64,000 nt of DNA from Lysinibacillus_B sp036662795. Its GTDB lineage: Bacteria; Bacillota; Bacilli; Bacillales_A; Planococcaceae. Under the pieces are notes generated by a model. That model worked only from the letters and a program-made list of their open reading frames with translations. It made no database searches and was not told the DNA's origin. The DNA is taken from the NCBI RefSeq assembly GCF_036662795.1, contig NZ_JBAFWZ010000004.1:62001-126000 (forward strand), given 5' to 3'. The position numbers and the translations under genes were made by a program. Shown here piece by piece: positions 42,542 through 51,731 of this stretch; the stretch's first letter is position 1; every line of letters begins with the position of its first letter.

Positions 42542-42880
42542 TTATTCTAAAGTTGAAATGTACTCAGCGATCGCTTTTGCTTCTGCCTCGTTTTTCATAT
42601 TAGGTGTCATTGGTGTACCTTCAATTCCATTTACAAGTACATCAACGATACGCTCTTGATCTAGCCCAACTAAAGTAGGTGCATTAGCTTGACCTTTTAA
42701 GTCACCACCGTGACAGCCGATACAAGTTTGTACTAATGCTGAGTTATCCTCTGCACCAGTTGAAGCTCCGCCTTCTGCCTCTTCTTTTTTGTTTCCAGCA
42801 CCATCTAATGACATAAAGAAAATAAGTCCGATACCGAATGCCATAATTAGGATGTAAGGAATAACTGGATTGTTTTTCAT
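42542..42880 (-). CDS. cccA: Membrane-anchored cytochrome c-550
   Basis: I start it at the ATG at 42880 (MKNNPVIPYILI), with GAGGGAGGG upstream; 112 residues. One membrane anchor (VIPYILIMAFGIGLIFFMSL), a Glu/Gly-rich linker, then a class I cytochrome c with heme site CIGCH and a distal Met ligand in TPMTPNM. It carries electrons on the outer membrane face to a cytochrome c oxidase. Same order as B. subtilis cccA next to sigA. A monohaem domain fused to another protein at 52841-53000 may be a related electron acceptor. Confidence 0.92.
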   Translation of the reverse strand: MKNNPVIPYILIMAFGIGLIFFMSLDGAGNKKEEAEGGASTGAEDNSALVQTCIGCHGGDLKGQANAPTLVGLDQERIVDVLVNGIEGTPMTPNMKNEAEAKAIAEYISTLE

Positions 42881-43022
42881 CTGTATACCCTCCCTCATAT
42901 AAAAGCTTCTTCTATTAAGATAGAATTATTTCAACAATCATTATTGTACTGCATTAATGAACAAACGGAAAGACCTAAAGCGTAACTTTTCCCTCTATTG
43001 TAACAAATTCGACATTTCTACG

Positions 43023-44165
43023 TCATGAATTCAAAATATATCGTGCAATGACCATTTTTTGTATCTCAGAAGTACCTTCACCAATTTCCAAAAGCTTTGC
43101 ATCTCGTAAATATCTTTCGACCTCAAATTCCCTCATATAACCATAGCCACCGTGAATTTGAATGGCCTCATCACAAACTTCCATAGCCATTTCAGAGGCA
43201 TAATATTTCGCCATAGCCGATTCTTTACCAAATGGTTTACCAGCATCCTTAAGCCATGCAGCCTTGTATACCATATTTCGAGCTATTTCTATTTTAACCG
43301 CCATATCAGCTAATTTAAACTGCGTTGCCTGAAAATCTGCAAGTGCTTTGCCAAATTGCTTTCGTTCCTTTGCATATTTTACTGATTTATCAAATGCAGC
43401 TTGTGCAATGCCAACCGCCATCGCAGCTATGCCGATTCGCCCACCATCAAGTGTTGTTAAAAATTGTTTAAAGCCATTGCCACGAGTGCCGAGTAAATTT
43501 TCTTCTGGTACTTCGACGTTATCTAGAATCAGCTCAGTTGTATTAGAGGCATTCAAGCCCATTTTTTCATAGTCAGCTTTAATCGTAAAGCCCTTAGCAT
43601 CTGTTGGTACAATAATTGCACTAATTTCTTTTTTACCGTCTACTATGTCTGTGATGGCTGTAAGAGCTAAATGCTTTGCATAGCTAGCGTTTGTAATAAA
43701 TACTTTAGCGCCATTAATCGTAAATTGTCCGTTTTGTAATTCTGCCTTCGTTTCTGTTCCGCCCGCATCCGAACCAGCATTCGGCTCAGTTAAGCCAAAT
43801 GCCCCAAAAGATTCACCTGTACAAATTGGCACTAGATACTTTTGCTTTTGCACCTCTGTACCAAATAAATGAAGCGGTGCACCTCCTAATGAAATATGTG
43901 CTGAATACGTTATACCTGTTGAGGCACATGCACGACTTAAATGCTCTGTTACGATGGCAAAGCTTATTGTATCCGCATTCCCTCCTCCATATTCCTCTGA
44001 AAAAGGCAAACCCATCATACCCATTGCAGCAAGCTCTTTAAAAATTTCTAGCGGAAACTCCTTCGTCTTATCTCGTTCATACGCTCCAGGTGCAACAACC
44101 TCATCCGAGAATTCCTTTATCATTTTTTCAATCATCTTTTGTTCATCCGTTAACTCAAAGTACAT
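43023..44165 (-). CDS. Acyl-CoA dehydrogenase
   Basis: About 380 residues, with the ATG at 44165 (MYFELTDEQKM) preceded by AGAGGGGTGA. Signatures: FGLTEPNAGSDAGG (FAD and substrate site), GGRIGIAAMAVGIAQAA, QIHGGYGYMREFEVERYLRDAK, and the catalytic base Glu in LEIGEGTSEIQ. It makes the first oxidation of fatty-acid (or branched) acyl-CoA. The chain length cannot be read. No beta-oxidation partners are adjacent, and it interrupts the conserved cccA-sigA order. Confidence 0.9.
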   Translation of the reverse strand: MYFELTDEQKMIEKMIKEFSDEVVAPGAYERDKTKEFPLEIFKELAAMGMMGLPFSEEYGGGNADTISFAIVTEHLSRACASTGITYSAHISLGGAPLHLFGTEVQKQKYLVPICTGESFGAFGLTEPNAGSDAGGTETKAELQNGQFTINGAKVFITNASYAKHLALTAITDIVDGKKEISAIIVPTDAKGFTIKADYEKMGLNASNTTELILDNVEVPEENLLGTRGNGFKQFLTTLDGGRIGIAAMAVGIAQAAFDKSVKYAKERKQFGKALADFQATQFKLADMAVKIEIARNMVYKAAWLKDAGKPFGKESAMAKYYASEMAMEVCDEAIQIHGGYGYMREFEVERYLRDAKLLEIGEGTSEIQKMVIARYILNS

Positions 44166-44320
44166 CCTGATCACCCCTCTAGTAAAATGTACTGCTACAT
44201 CCATTTTATAAGAATATTTACGCGATTAACAGAATATTTTTGCATTAAATAGAATAATAGCACAATTCCTAATTAGCGAAAGCTGGATTGTCGAGCTACA
44301 AGTACAAAGTAACCAGAAAA

Positions 44321-44355
44321 AGCTTCAAACCCTTCTATAATAGGTTTGAAGCCTT
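44321..44355 (-). terminator. Terminator of the small membrane protein gene
   Basis: GCTTCAAACC / GGTTTGAAGC around an 11-nt loop with A-rich and T-rich flanks, directly after the minus-strand gene at 44359. Confidence 0.8.
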
Positions 44356-44358
44356 TTC

Positions 44359-44916
44359 TTATACATTCATCGATCCATAAATAATAATTGCTAAAATCCC
44401 TAATGCACCTGAAATAGTAAAATACGTAAGCTTTAACTTTAGACCTGATAGGAACCAAATAACACAATTAATAATGAGTGCACTGTATAAAACTAGATGA
44501 TTCCCAGCGAAATATGTTAAACATAGCTTTACTGTTAGCCCTAATAGTAAGAGTGCTGCACATAGCTGTAAAATCGGTGCTAACAGCTTGTTTTTCTTAG
44601 CAAAATAAAATGCACCAATAAAGCAAGCAATGGTCATTAAACTAGCTGGAATTGCCGCAAGCCACACGATATCGACTGTATAAACAATTGCTAATAACAC
44701 TATTGCAACTAGCGGTAATGCTATAAAGAAACCAATATTCTTTCTTTTTTCCTTCGCTTTTATAGATTGCCCTGGATCTCCTAACTCTTCTTCCTGTTCA
44801 TTATTCCCCTCTGTATAAAGTGTCATTAAAAAATCACAGTAATGATCGGGCAGCATTTTATTCTTTTTCCAAAATAAAATCTCATTAACGATAATTTGCT
44901 TTCGTTGATTTGACAT
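44359..44916 (-). CDS. Multi-pass membrane protein, unknown
   Basis: A 185-residue protein with a cytoplasmic N-terminal about 60 residues (LFWKKNKMLPDHYCDFLMTLYTEG, reminiscent of the DUF2157-type N-terminus) followed by four to five membrane helices. It begins MSNQRKQIIVNEI at an ATG preceded by a GATGGAGATAAGC-type site. No enzyme motif seen. It stands between the acyl-CoA dehydrogenase and sigA. Confidence 0.55.
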   Translation of the reverse strand: MSNQRKQIIVNEILFWKKNKMLPDHYCDFLMTLYTEGNNEQEEELGDPGQSIKAKEKRKNIGFFIALPLVAIVLLAIVYTVDIVWLAAIPASLMTIACFIGAFYFAKKNKLLAPILQLCAALLLLGLTVKLCLTYFAGNHLVLYSALIINCVIWFLSGLKLKLTYFTISGALGILAIIIYGSMNV

Positions 44917-45027
44917 AGGCTTATCTCCATCAATGTATGTATAGTTATACCTATTTTAATAGATTTGCTATTTTTTACATATCCACTAAAAGTATCATCA
45001 TTTACTAGTTTGATAAAAAACATAAAA

Positions 45028-45054
45028 AAGCACCTTGACATGCAAGGTGCTTTC
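45028..45054. terminator. Terminator after sigA
   Basis: AAAGCACCTTG / CAAGGTGCTTT around a 5-nt loop, 10 bp past the sigA stop. Confidence 0.9.
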
Positions 45055-45063
45055 ATCTTTTGT

Positions 45064-46188
45064 TTATTCTAAGAAGTCTTTTAATCGTTTTGAACGAGAT
45101 GGATGACGAAGCTTACGCAGAGCTTTCGCTTCAATTTGACGAATACGCTCACGCGTTACGCCAAATACCTTTCCTACCTCTTCTAACGTACGAGTACGTC
45201 CATCATCTAAGCCGAAACGAAGACGTAATACATTTTCTTCACGGTCTGTTAATGTATCAAGGACATCCTCTAACTGCTCTTTTAATAGCTCATATGCAGC
45301 ATGATCTGACGGAGATTGTGCCTCAGAGTCCTCGATAAAGTCACCTAAATGCGAGTCATCCTCTTCCCCAATCGGCGTTTCTAAAGAAACCGGCTCTTGA
45401 GCAATTTTTAAGATTTCACGTACTTTTTCTGGCGTTAAATCCATTTCTTCTCCAATTTCCTCTGGAGAAGGCTCACGACCTAAATCCTGAAGTAATTGAC
45501 GTTGTACACGGATTAGTTTATTAATTGTTTCGACCATATGAACTGGAATACGGATTGTACGTGCTTGGTCTGCAATTGCACGTGTAATCGCCTGACGAAT
45601 CCACCATGTTGCATAAGTTGAGAATTTAAAGCCTTTACGGTGATCGAATTTTTCAACCGCTTTAATTAAGCCCATATTCCCTTCTTGGATTAAATCAAGG
45701 AATAGCATACCGCGCCCAACATAACGTTTTGCAATCGATACAACTAAACGTAAGTTAGCTTCTGCCAAACGTTTACGCGCTTCCTCGTCTCCTTGCTCAA
45801 TACGTTCTGCTAAACGAATTTCTTCTTCGGCAGAAAGTAAGTCAACACGACCAATTTCCTTTAAGTACATACGAACTGGGTCATTAATTTTGACTCCTGG
45901 AGGAACGCTTAAATCATTTAAATCAAAAGCTTCTTCGCTCGCTTCTTGCTTCGATAAGGCTTCCTCTTCAAATTCTTCTTTTCCTTCAACTTGCACATCA
46001 CTTTTTTCAATTTCATCTGCAAAATTGAAAACTTCTTCTGAATCTAAATCAAATGAAGCAAGCTTTTCAGAAATTTCTTTCATCGAAATTTCCCCTTCTT
46101 GCTTTGCTTTTGCCTTTAGCTGCGTTTTTACCTCATCTAAAGTAAGTTCATTAACCTTTTCATTCGAACGCTCTGACTTGTCCGCCAT
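45064..46188 (-). CDS. sigA: Primary sigma factor, sigma-A
   Basis: A 374-residue sigma-70 protein. Region 1.1-like acidic N-terminus, then conserved regions 1.2-2 (DPVRMYLKEIGRVDLLSAEEE, LIQEGNMGLIKAVEKFDHRKGFKFSTYATWWIRQAI), region 3 (VHMVETINKLIRVQRQLLQDLGREP), and region 4 (LRLRFGLDDGRTRTLEEVGKVFGVTRERIRQIEAKALRKLRHP). Length matches B. subtilis SigA. It follows dnaG by 33 bp, the classic macromolecular synthesis operon. GGAGGAAGG precedes the ATG. Confidence 0.99.
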   Translation of the reverse strand: MADKSERSNEKVNELTLDEVKTQLKAKAKQEGEISMKEISEKLASFDLDSEEVFNFADEIEKSDVQVEGKEEFEEEALSKQEASEEAFDLNDLSVPPGVKINDPVRMYLKEIGRVDLLSAEEEIRLAERIEQGDEEARKRLAEANLRLVVSIAKRYVGRGMLFLDLIQEGNMGLIKAVEKFDHRKGFKFSTYATWWIRQAITRAIADQARTIRIPVHMVETINKLIRVQRQLLQDLGREPSPEEIGEEMDLTPEKVREILKIAQEPVSLETPIGEEDDSHLGDFIEDSEAQSPSDHAAYELLKEQLEDVLDTLTDREENVLRLRFGLDDGRTRTLEEVGKVFGVTRERIRQIEAKALRKLRHPSRSKRLKDFLE

Positions 46189-46221
46189 AAACCTTCCTCC
46201 TTATAAACAAACCGAATCGGA

Positions 46222-48048
46222 TTACATTGCTGATAGCGTGCGTTTTAATTCCACTTCTTTCGCAAGTAGGTCGAGTGCTCGCTTATAATCAAACATTTTT
46301 TCCGCTTCATTTCTTTCATGAATTAAATTGTCTATTTCTATTTTTATTCGATGCTTTTTTATATGCTTTAAGCAGTCTATTATTTCCTGATCCCCATGGT
46401 CGGGATCTCGTTCAACTAATGCTGCTTCCATGACGATTTTACGGAGCTCCGAATCATCAAGTATTTCTAGGAATCGTTGATAATCAGAGGCTGTATATTC
46501 TTCATAAAAGCCGATAAGCTTCACAAACACTGCCTTATATTCATCACGGATGAATGGATTTGGATCGTCACTATTTATTATTTTATCCACTACATGTATG
46601 TTGTACAGCATATGTGATAACAATAAACGTTCTGCACGTTCGGTTGCAGTAAGGGATTTGCTGACCTTTACTACTTCTTGCAGCTGCCTTTCCGCCTTCT
46701 TCTCCGTACCCTTATATTGTTTAACATGTTCAGCTTCGAGTTTTCGATACTCCGACTCAATGGCTTCTTTTGTAATATTCGTCTCTTTAGCAAGCTGACT
46801 AATATACAAATCGCGTTCCACTGGTGAAGTTTTTCCAACTAAATGGATGAGCACCTCTTGAATATATTGCAATGTATCATTTTCGAATTGAAAATTTTTA
46901 TTGCGTCGTGAGTACATCATCATAAATGCAATGTACGCATACGGTTTTTCAAGAATTTGCCCCGTAAAGCTCTCAGCACCATATCTTTTAATATAATCAT
47001 CGGGATCAAGCTTGTCTGGCAAGACTGCTATTTCGACCTTTAATTTTTCTGCATGGAGCATTTCTGCGGCACGTTTTGCAGCTTCTATCCCAGCATTGTC
47101 CCCATCATAGCAAATCGTAATTTGCTCCACTAAGCGTTTGAGCTTTTGGACGTGCTGAGGTGTTAGCGACGTACCCATTGTTCCTACAGTATTATAAACA
47201 CCAGCCTGATTAGCAGAAAGAACATCAGCAAAACCTTCCATTAACACGATTCTTCTTGTTTTTCGTATGGAGGCCCTAGCCTTATCTAAGTTGTATAATA
47301 CTTGACTTTTATGGAATAACGGTGATTCAGGGCTATTTAAATATTTTGCTTCATCAGCCTCTTTATTTACAATTCGCCCTGAAAAGGCAATTACCTTCCC
47401 ATTTTCATCACGTATTGGAAACATTATTCTCCCACGGAAGCGATCAAAATAAGAATTATCACTTTCTTTATGAATAATTAAGCCGCATTCTGCCATATCC
47501 TTAAGATTGAAGCCCTTACGTTCGAGCAAGATTGACAAGTTATCCCAGGCAGGTAAAGCCCAGCCAATTTTATGGGAATCAATGAGCTCTCGTGTAAAGC
47601 CACGATCCAGCAAATATTGTAGAGAAGGCTCTCCTTCTTCCGTGTTCACTAATAAATGATGATAAAATTCAACAGCAAACTCATGTGCTTCACGCATTTT
47701 TTGCTCTGTCGGCGAAATAACCTTTGAAGTGTGCGCATTTACTCCCGGTGTTACATCTATATGGACGCCAACACGCTCAGCTAGTTTCACGACTGCATCT
47801 GGAAACGGAATATTTTCCATATCCATAATAAAGGTTATTGCGTTTCCACCAGCACCACATCCGAAGCAATGGAAAATTTGTTTATCTTGAGACACAGAAA
47901 AAGAGGGGGTTTGCTCTCCATGAAATGGACACAATCCAAACCAGTTACGCCCTCTCTTTGTTAACTGCATATAGTCACTAATCACGTCGACTATATCAGA
48001 CTGTGAACGAATCTGCTCAATTAATTGTTCAGGAATTTTCCCAGTCAT
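46222..48048 (-). CDS. dnaG: DNA primase
   Basis: A 608-residue primase. The N-terminal CHC2 zinc finger is CPFHGEQTPSF...HCFGCGAGG. The TOPRIM domain has VLMEGFADVLSANQAG and ITICYDGDNAGIEAAKRA. The C-terminal about 170 residues form the helicase-interaction region. It makes RNA primers at the replication fork with DnaB/DnaC. Upstream gene of the dnaG-sigA operon. Confidence 0.98.
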   Translation of the reverse strand: MTGKIPEQLIEQIRSQSDIVDVISDYMQLTKRGRNWFGLCPFHGEQTPSFSVSQDKQIFHCFGCGAGGNAITFIMDMENIPFPDAVVKLAERVGVHIDVTPGVNAHTSKVISPTEQKMREAHEFAVEFYHHLLVNTEEGEPSLQYLLDRGFTRELIDSHKIGWALPAWDNLSILLERKGFNLKDMAECGLIIHKESDNSYFDRFRGRIMFPIRDENGKVIAFSGRIVNKEADEAKYLNSPESPLFHKSQVLYNLDKARASIRKTRRIVLMEGFADVLSANQAGVYNTVGTMGTSLTPQHVQKLKRLVEQITICYDGDNAGIEAAKRAAEMLHAEKLKVEIAVLPDKLDPDDYIKRYGAESFTGQILEKPYAYIAFMMMYSRRNKNFQFENDTLQYIQEVLIHLVGKTSPVERDLYISQLAKETNITKEAIESEYRKLEAEHVKQYKGTEKKAERQLQEVVKVSKSLTATERAERLLLSHMLYNIHVVDKIINSDDPNPFIRDEYKAVFVKLIGFYEEYTASDYQRFLEILDDSELRKIVMEAALVERDPDHGDQEIIDCLKHIKKHRIKIEIDNLIHERNEAEKMFDYKRALDLLAKEVELKRTLSAM

Positions 48049-48224
48049 TTTATCACCATCTTAATTTGCTACATAACACAATTCGAGAAAAAAAATAAAA
48101 ACCCTTTAATTTTCGACAAAAATTTTATATTTTTTCGTACTTTCGCCTCTATGCCTATATTTTTACCACAATTTTATCATTATAAAACAAACATGAGCAT
48201 ATTTCCATACTTTTTTAAATAAAA

Positions 48225-48272
48225 CAGCTAAAAAAAACCCCTCTTTTTTACCTATACTGAGGTGGCTTTCTT
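48225..48272 (-). terminator. Terminator after ppsR
   Basis: On the minus strand, CCACCTC pairs with GAGGGG (one bulge) around a 14-nt loop, followed by eight T residues. The rest of 48049-48276 is AT-rich with no gene seen; it probably carries the dnaG promoter. Confidence 0.6.
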
Positions 48273-48276
48273 TTTT

Positions 48277-49095
48277 TTATAGTATTTTACCCTGTTCAAT
48301 CGTTTCAATGATAAGATTTGCTGTCTCTTCTACAGCTTTATTAGTGACATTTATAACATCACAGCCAACTTTTTGGGCTATATCGTAGAAGTAAGCGATT
48401 TCCTCTTCAATACGAGCTTGTTGTGCATAGGCAGCCCCTTCAGTTAAACCTAGCGCTATTAATCGTTCCTTCCGAATATTATTTAAATGCTGTGGAGAAA
48501 TAACTAGACCAAAGCATTTCTTCGGATCTACTAAAAATAATTCAGCAGGTGGGACAACTTCAGGTACTAAAGGAACATTGGCTACTTTATATCGTTTATG
48601 CGCTAAATATTGAGAGAGCGGAGTTTTTGAAGTTCGTGATACTCCAATTAGCACAATATCTGCTAATAAAATGCCACGCGGGTCTCGCCCATCATCATAT
48701 TTTACTGCAAATTCAATTGCTTCGATTTTTTTGAAATAATAGTCATCTAATTGATGCACTAAGCCTGGTCGCTCGAGTGGTCTTTCATCCACCGAGCGTT
48801 CGATTAGTTCCATCATTGGACCTAGCAAATCTATTGCTGCAACGCCATTTTCCACACTCGTATTGTAAAGTGCCTTTCGTAGTTCCTTTTCCACAAGCGT
48901 ATAGACGATAACAGCATGCTGTTTTTTGGCACCGTCCACAATTTCTTCAATATGCTCTATCGTATTTATATGAGGAAATCTGCGTAATATGACATTTTCA
49001 AAAGCAGGTCTAAATTGACTTACTACTGCCTTCACAACAAGCTCTCCAGTTTCACCGACCGAATCAGACACAACAAAGATACGTAAGTTCCGCAA
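48277..49095 (-). CDS. ppsR: Pyruvate, phosphate dikinase regulatory kinase/phosphotransferase
   Basis: A 272-residue DUF299 protein (YqfL). Visible signatures: VSDSVGETGELVVKAVVSQF at the N-terminus, the P-loop-like segment VLIGVSRTSKTPLSQYLA, and YKVANVPLVPEV. The family phosphorylates and dephosphorylates pyruvate phosphate dikinase or PEP synthetase with ADP/Pi. The dikinase gene is not in this window. It follows ccpN by 11 bp, as in B. subtilis. Confidence 0.93.
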   Translation of the reverse strand: MRNLRIFVVSDSVGETGELVVKAVVSQFRPAFENVILRRFPHINTIEHIEEIVDGAKKQHAVIVYTLVEKELRKALYNTSVENGVAAIDLLGPMMELIERSVDERPLERPGLVHQLDDYYFKKIEAIEFAVKYDDGRDPRGILLADIVLIGVSRTSKTPLSQYLAHKRYKVANVPLVPEVVPPAELFLVDPKKCFGLVISPQHLNNIRKERLIALGLTEGAAYAQQARIEEEIAYFYDIAQKVGCDVINVTNKAVEETANLIIETIEQGKIL

Positions 49096-49106
49096 GCGTA
49101 TTCTCC

Positions 49107-49745
49107 TTATAAATCATGCGTTTCAGCTAATGAAATAAACGCCTTTGTAATATTTGTTTTCGTTAATCGACCGATAATTTCTAAGCCCTCTTCTGTTTCA
49201 TGAACAACAGGAAGCGAATCAATTTCTCGTTCAATTAATTTATTTGCTGCTAATATGAGAGATTCATATTTAGTGCAATACGCAATATTCGGCATACGTG
49301 TCATAATAATATGTACCGGTATTTTATTTAAATCCTGAGATCCGATACTCGTACGAAGTAAATCTTTTCGAGAAAGCACACCTTGTAAAAACGAATCCTT
49401 GTCTACTACAAATAATGTACCAACATCCTCTAAAAACATATGACAAATGGCATCATAAACAGTCATATTTTCAGAGACAACTACTGGCATAGACTGAAAA
49501 TCCTTTACCTTTAAATTCATCATAGACTCTGTTAGTGATACGACCGATTTTTTACCGGCATAAAAATACCCTACACGTGGTCTTGCGTCTAAAAAGCCCG
49601 CCATTGTTAAAATCGCTAAATCCGGTCTAAGAGTGGCTCGAGTCAAATTGAGTCGTTCAGCAATTTGTTCTCCAGTAATTGGGCCATTCTCTTTTACGAT
49701 TTGTAAAATGGCGTCTTGACGTTTATTGAGTTCTATTGGACTCAC
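49107..49745 (-). CDS. ccpN: Catabolite repressor CcpN
   Basis: About 212 residues. The N-terminal HTH (SPIELNKRQDAILQIVKENGPITGEQIAERLNLTRATLRPDLAILTMAGFLDARPRVGYFY) is nearly the textbook CcpN sequence, followed by two CBS domains (about 75-210). CcpN represses gluconeogenic genes and ppsR-linked targets when glucose is present, sensing ATP/ADP through the CBS pair. The start is uncertain: a GTG at 49745 fits the homologue N-terminus; the TTG at 49754 is also in frame. GAGGCGG overlaps both. Confidence 0.92.
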   Translation of the reverse strand: MSPIELNKRQDAILQIVKENGPITGEQIAERLNLTRATLRPDLAILTMAGFLDARPRVGYFYAGKKSVVSLTESMMNLKVKDFQSMPVVVSENMTVYDAICHMFLEDVGTLFVVDKDSFLQGVLSRKDLLRTSIGSQDLNKIPVHIIMTRMPNIAYCTKYESLILAANKLIEREIDSLPVVHETEEGLEIIGRLTKTNITKAFISLAETHDL

Positions 49746-49832
49746 CCGCCTCAAAAAATGTTATACTTATTCGGTAATTATTATATACTATTTCATTTCG
49801 GAATGCTAAGGTTTAAACTTAACCTTTTTGTA

Positions 49833-49861
49833 TTGACACAAAGGGAGTTTTCATGCATATT
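49833..49861 (+). promoter_or_regulatory. Promoter of the glycyl T-box leader
   Basis: TTGACA, a 17-bp spacer, and CATATT (four of six matches to the -10 consensus), immediately upstream of the T-box. Confidence 0.6.
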
Positions 49862-49867
49862 AGCTTT

Positions 49868-50112
49868 ATAAACAAATAGGCGATGAGCAGGAAATAAGTA
49901 ACTTTTCGATATAGAAGCGAGTAGGGATGGTGAAAGCCTACAAGAGAAAAGCGAAACGGCACCTGTGAGCTAACGTATTGAAAGAGGTTTTTTAGTCTAT
50001 CCTGTGGTTTTCAAGTTTGAAAACACACGATTAGCCTAAGGAGCAATCAGGGTGGAACCGCGGGTAAAAACTCGTCCCTGGGCTATAATCGCCCGGAGAC
50101 GAGTTTTTTCTT
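49868..50112 (+). promoter_or_regulatory. T-box riboswitch for glycyl-tRNA synthetase
   Basis: The T-box sequence AGGGTGGAACCGCG is at 50049-50062; its TGGA pairs with the UCCA end expected of glycine tRNA. A terminator (AAAACTCGTC / GACGAGTTTT, with T-run) covers about 50067-50109. A GGC triplet at 49958-49960, in GCGAAACGGCACC, is a plausible glycine specifier codon. Uncharged tRNA-Gly would allow read-through into the synthetase gene. Confidence 0.92.
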
Positions 50113-50141
50113 TTCCGGGCAACTACAAGGAGGAAGTAATA

Positions 50142-51527
50142 ATGGCAAAATCAATGGAAACAATCGTAAGTTTAGCAAAGCAACGTGGTTTCGTGTTTCC
50201 CGGCTCTGAAATTTACGGCGGTCTAGCAAACACTTGGGATTACGGTCCACTAGGTGTTGAATTAAAAAACAACGTAAAAAAAGCTTGGTGGCAAAAATTC
50301 GTTCAAGAATCAGAGCATAATGTCGGTCTTGACGCAGCAATTTTAATGAATCCACGTGCTTGGGTTGCATCTGGTCACGTTGGTAACTTCAACGACCCAA
50401 TGATTGACTGTAAAGCATGTAAAGCACGTCACCGCGCAGATAAATTAATCGAGGATGCTTCCCTATCGAAAACAGGTAATGAAATTATCGTTGATGGTAT
50501 GAGCTTCGATCAAATGAAAGCGAAAATGGAAGAATTAGAAGTGAATTGTCCTGATTGCGGTAAAACGGATTGGACAGATATTCGTCAGTTCAATTTAATG
50601 TTCAAAACACACCAAGGCGTGACTGAGTCTTCTTCAAATGAAATTTATTTACGCCCTGAAACAGCACAAGGTATTTTCGTCAACTTTAAAAACGTGCAAC
50701 GTTCAATGCGTAAACGTACGCCATTCGGTATTGCACAGGTTGGTAAATCTTTCCGTAACGAAATTACGCCAGGTAACTTTACATTCCGTACGCGTGAATT
50801 CGAGCAAATGGAGCTTGAATTCTTCTGTAAACCAGGTGAAGACCTTGAGTGGCATGCATACTGGAAAAACTTCTGCAAAGACTGGTTATTAAACCTAGGT
50901 ATGAAAGAGGATTCGATGCGTCTACGTGACCACGAGGATGACGAATTATCTCACTACTCTAACGCTACTACAGATATCGAATTCCGCTTCCCATTCGGCT
51001 GGGGCGAGCTATGGGGTATCGCTGACCGTACAGATTACGACTTAAAGCAGCATATGGAGCATTCAGGTGAAGACTTCACTTATATCGACCCTGTTACAAA
51101 TGAGCGATATGTGCCATACTGTATCGAGCCTTCACTAGGTGCTGACCGTGTTACATTAGCATTCCTATGTGACGCTTATGATGAGGAAGAACTAGAAGGC
51201 GGCGATGTTCGTAATGTATTACGCTTCCACCCTGCTCTTGCACCATTTAAAGCAGCTGTTCTGCCTCTATCGAAAAAATTAGCAGAAGAAGCTGGCGACG
51301 TATGGGCTGACTTACGTAAAGCATTCCCAGTAGATTATGATGAATCACAATCTATCGGTAAACGCTACCGCCGTCAGGATGAAATCGGTACACCATTCTG
51401 TATCACATACGACTTCGATTCAAAAGAGGACAGCCAAGTAACAGTACGCCACCGTGATTCAATGGAACAAGTTCGTATGCCGATCTCTGACGTTAAAGCT
51501 TATATCGAAAAACATTTACAATTCTAA
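50142..51527 (+). CDS. glyQS: Glycyl-tRNA synthetase, single-chain (alpha2) type
   Basis: A 461-residue class II synthetase charging tRNA-Gly. Signatures: PGSEIYGGLANTWDYGPLG, motif 2-like IAQVGKSFRNEITPGNFTFRTREFEQMELEFF, motif 3-like YCIEPSLGADRVTLAFL, and the anticodon-binding C-terminal domain. The insertion with CKACKARHRAD and CPDCG is the zinc-binding part. I start it at the ATG at 50142, after AGGAGG; the frame is open farther back into the T-box terminator. B. subtilis has separate GlyQ and GlyS subunits here, so this is a replacement at the same locus. Confidence 0.97.
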   Translation: MAKSMETIVSLAKQRGFVFPGSEIYGGLANTWDYGPLGVELKNNVKKAWWQKFVQESEHNVGLDAAILMNPRAWVASGHVGNFNDPMIDCKACKARHRADKLIEDASLSKTGNEIIVDGMSFDQMKAKMEELEVNCPDCGKTDWTDIRQFNLMFKTHQGVTESSSNEIYLRPETAQGIFVNFKNVQRSMRKRTPFGIAQVGKSFRNEITPGNFTFRTREFEQMELEFFCKPGEDLEWHAYWKNFCKDWLLNLGMKEDSMRLRDHEDDELSHYSNATTDIEFRFPFGWGELWGIADRTDYDLKQHMEHSGEDFTYIDPVTNERYVPYCIEPSLGADRVTLAFLCDAYDEEELEGGDVRNVLRFHPALAPFKAAVLPLSKKLAEEAGDVWADLRKAFPVDYDESQSIGKRYRRQDEIGTPFCITYDFDSKEDSQVTVRHRDSMEQVRMPISDVKAYIEKHLQF

Positions 51528-51552
51528 AAACAATACAGTATAACAATCAATG

Positions 51553-51590
51553 TCCCGGTGAGAAGCTATTAATTATGCTTTTCACCGGGA
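51553..51590 (+). terminator. Terminator after glycyl-tRNA synthetase
   Basis: CCCGGTGAGAAGC / GCTTTTCACCGGG around a 10-nt loop, followed by ATTCTT. Confidence 0.85.
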
Positions 51591-51731
51591 TTCTTATTTG
51601 TCAAAAAAGCGTGAAATCTAAAGGACAAATTAGTGAACTCCTTAAATTTCACCTCCCTCTCAACCTTTCTTCAAATTTCCCTCAATATTTTCCTTTATGA
51701 TGTAGGCATTCTAACAAAAGGAGGATATACA

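Noticed and set aside
50052..50141. N-terminal extension of glycyl-tRNA synthetase
   Set aside because: The extension translates the T-box and its terminator; the real start is at 50142.
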